Below, one piece after another: positions 40,668 to 41,999 of a DNA stretch of 41,999 nucleotides. The notes under the pieces were generated by a model that saw only the letters and a program-made list of their open reading frames with translations, was not told the origin of the DNA and made no database searches. The stretch covers positions 1 to 41,999 of the forward strand of contig JAILRW010000087.1 of assembly GCA_024698005.1 (NCBI GenBank). Reading direction: 5' to 3'. The position numbers and the translations under genes were made by a program. The stretch's first letter is position 1. Each line of letters starts with the position of its first letter. The stretch is from Sphaerochaetaceae bacterium. GTDB taxonomy: Bacteria; Spirochaetota; Spirochaetia; Sphaerochaetales; Sphaerochaetaceae.

Positions 40668-41999
40668 TTATTCCTTCTCTGCAAGGATGAGCCAGCGCTC
40701 TTCCTTTTCCTCCTTGTCCGCTTTGGCTTTTTCATATTTCTGTGTTCTTTCCTGAAGAGTTCCATCTTCAGTTACCTGAGTTGTTGAGAAACTCTCTTCA
40801 AGGCGAGAAATAAGCTCATCAAGAGCTTCAATTTCACTCTCTAGTGCTTCGAATTCTTTCTTTTCCTTGAAAGTGAGACCCTTCGTCTTTCTAGGCTGTT
40901 TCCAGTCATTCTTGCTTGAAGTCTTGTCTTCATCTTTCACACTCTTGGCCTTGTCTTTTTCACTTCTGTACTGGGAGTAGTGCCCAGGATAGAGCTTTAT
41001 CTTTTCATCTTCAAGAACAAGAAGCATATCACAGGTGCAGTCGAGGAAGGCTCTATCATGGCTGACGATCAGTACACAGCCAGGAAAGGAAGAGATGTAC
41101 TCTTCAAGATTTTCCATTGTCTTAATATCGAGGTCATTGGTAGGTTCATCGAGGACAAGGAAGTTAGGATTTCTAGCTATCTTTGAAAGAAGATAGAGTC
41201 TGCGCTTTTCACCACCGGAGAAGACAGAAACTTCGGTTCTCTGTCTTGAAACAGGAAAACCAAAGATTTCAAGAAATCTAGAGGAAGAGACCTCTCCAGA
41301 ACCCATGAGAATTCTTGAACCAATTTCATTAATATACTCAAGAGCAGTCTTTGTTGTATCAAGATTGCGTCCTAGCTGGTCGTAGTAGCCAAAGCAGGTA
41401 TTTACGCCAACATCTACCTTGCCTTCAGTCTGTCTGGTTACACCTGTAATTATATCAAGGAAGGTTGATTTCCCGCTGCCATTGTCTCCAACAAGACCAA
41501 TACGGTCTCCCTTCTTGAATTCATATGTGACATCTTTAAACAGAGTTCTATCATCGTATGAGAAGCCAACCTGCTCGATATTTAGTATTTTCTTTCCAAG
41601 TCTTCTTTCTAGGGATGAGAACTGAACTTGTTTTATATCCTGCACGTTTCTCTTTTCAGAGAGCATGTTCTCGATTCTTTCTTTCCTGTTCTTATCCTTG
41701 CCGGTCCTGGCCTGAGGTCCACGTGCAAGCCAGATAAGCTCACGCCTTAAGATATTTTGAAGCCTGTCCTGTTCCTTCTGTTCTATCTCTATTCTTTCAG
41801 CTCTTCTCTCGAGATAGCACTCATATGAGCCAGGGTGTGAGTAGAAGTGACCCCTGTCGAGTTCCCAGATTGTTGAGCAGACTGAATTGAGAATATATCT
41901 ATCATGGGTAACTATGATTACAGCCGCATTGATAGAACCAATGTAATTCTCTACATATTCAATTGTCTTGATATCCAGATGGTTCGTTGGCTCGTCTAG
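40668..41999 (-). CDS. ABC-F ATPase, Uup-like, N-terminal part beyond the right edge
   Basis: The frame is open to the edge, giving 443 residues. At the edge it begins inside the first ABC domain at the Walker B motif LDEPTNHLDIKTIE and then VTHDRYI. The linker contains ELIWLARGPQARTGKDKNRKERIE, typical of Uup. The second ABC domain has Walker A GDNGSGKS, the signature FSGGEKRRLYLLS and Walker B FLVLDEPTNDLD. The C-terminal 80 residues form a coiled coil (FKEKKEFEALESEIEALDELI) as in Uup's DNA-binding CTD. ABC-F proteins act on ribosomes or branched DNA and are not transporters. The tail favours Uup over EttA. An internal ATG at 41666 is not the start. Confidence 0.9.
   Translation of the reverse strand, partial: LDEPTNHLDIKTIEYVENYIGSINAAVIIVTHDRYILNSVCSTIWELDRGHFYSHPGSYECYLERRAERIEIEQKEQDRLQNILRRELIWLARGPQARTGKDKNRKERIENMLSEKRNVQDIKQVQFSSLERRLGKKILNIEQVGFSYDDRTLFKDVTYEFKKGDRIGLVGDNGSGKSTFLDIITGVTRQTEGKVDVGVNTCFGYYDQLGRNLDTTKTALEYINEIGSRILMGSGEVSSSRFLEIFGFPVSRQRTEVSVFSGGEKRRLYLLSKIARNPNFLVLDEPTNDLDIKTMENLEEYISSFPGCVLIVSHDRAFLDCTCDMLLVLEDEKIKLYPGHYSQYRSEKDKAKSVKDEDKTSSKNDWKQPRKTKGLTFKEKKEFEALESEIEALDELISRLEESFSTTQVTEDGTLQERTQKYEKAKADKEEKEERWLILAEKE

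Noticed and set aside
1-41999. CRISPR array, insertion sequence or prophage
   Set aside because: No regularly spaced direct repeats, no transposase, integrase or phage structural genes were seen on either strand.
41666-41999. Start of the ABC-F gene at ATG 41666
   Set aside because: The frame continues to the edge and encodes the Walker B motif of the first ABC domain, so 41666 is an internal methionine.

Overview
The window looks like chromosomal DNA of a moderately AT-rich, diderm, host-associated spirochaete, probably from the Treponema/Sphaerochaeta side of the phylum. The support is a lipoprotein form of ApbE, several small outer-membrane barrel candidates, an RND/TolC pump, a 332-residue class II aldolase of the treponemal type, and the infC-rpmI-rplT block followed by a small coiled-coil gene. 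The placement is inference from protein resemblance only. No insertion sequence, prophage, integron or CRISPR array was seen; apart from the ends cut by the window, the genes look intact.

Layout. 1-1216: 5' part of a 7TM sensor gene running off the left edge. 1287-6392: apbE lipoprotein, a methyltransferase, then htrA-uvrB. 9388-6364: two tandem cassettes, each a small secreted barrel-like protein followed by a caspase-like lipoprotein. 13246-9436: TPP riboswitch and thiBPQ thiamine importer. 13319-15102: nnrDE and a small membrane protein. 21300-15163: one long operon, TPR protein-tsaE-tsaB-trxB-glgA-glgC. 21526-21347: a probable 6S RNA. 22801-21611: orphan ATP-grasp enzyme. 24465-22918: infC-rpmI-rplT-coiled-coil gene. 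25662-24664: fba. 25768-28486: a secreted protein, tatD, a small (p)ppGpp synthetase and a membrane coiled-coil protein. 28585-30428: tRNA-Leu, a barrel candidate, a lipoprotein and rpsU. 30552-32457: S51 peptidase and pta. 39367-32559: operon of a double-headed TetR regulator, tolC, membrane-fusion protein, RND pump and a PII-like protein. 39564-40667: divergent membrane protein. 40668-41999: ABC-F (Uup-like) ATPase running off the right edge.

The most unusual content is the duplicated barrel/caspase-lipoprotein cassette. Both caspase-like proteins keep the His and Cys of the clan CD dyad and both have lipoprotein signals, so they would act on the outside of a membrane rather than in the cytoplasm. 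The next is the efflux regulator, which carries two TetR-type DNA-binding heads in one chain and sits beside two copies of a 22-bp palindrome. A third pattern crosses the window: many first genes of transcription units have no Shine-Dalgarno sequence but have a -10 box 6-11 bases, most often exactly 7, upstream of the start codon, as expected for leaderless mRNAs. Genes inside operons, and a subset of first genes (thiB, fba, rpsU, the ATP-grasp gene), have strong GGAGG sites.

Working relationships: thiBPQ is under TPP control through a hairpin that can hide the thiB ribosome-binding site; glgA and glgC form the ADP-glucose glycogen pathway but are co-transcribed with t6A and thioredoxin genes; 6S RNA, a small alarmone synthetase and infC supply growth-phase control. 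All calls are from reading the sequence; no database search was possible.
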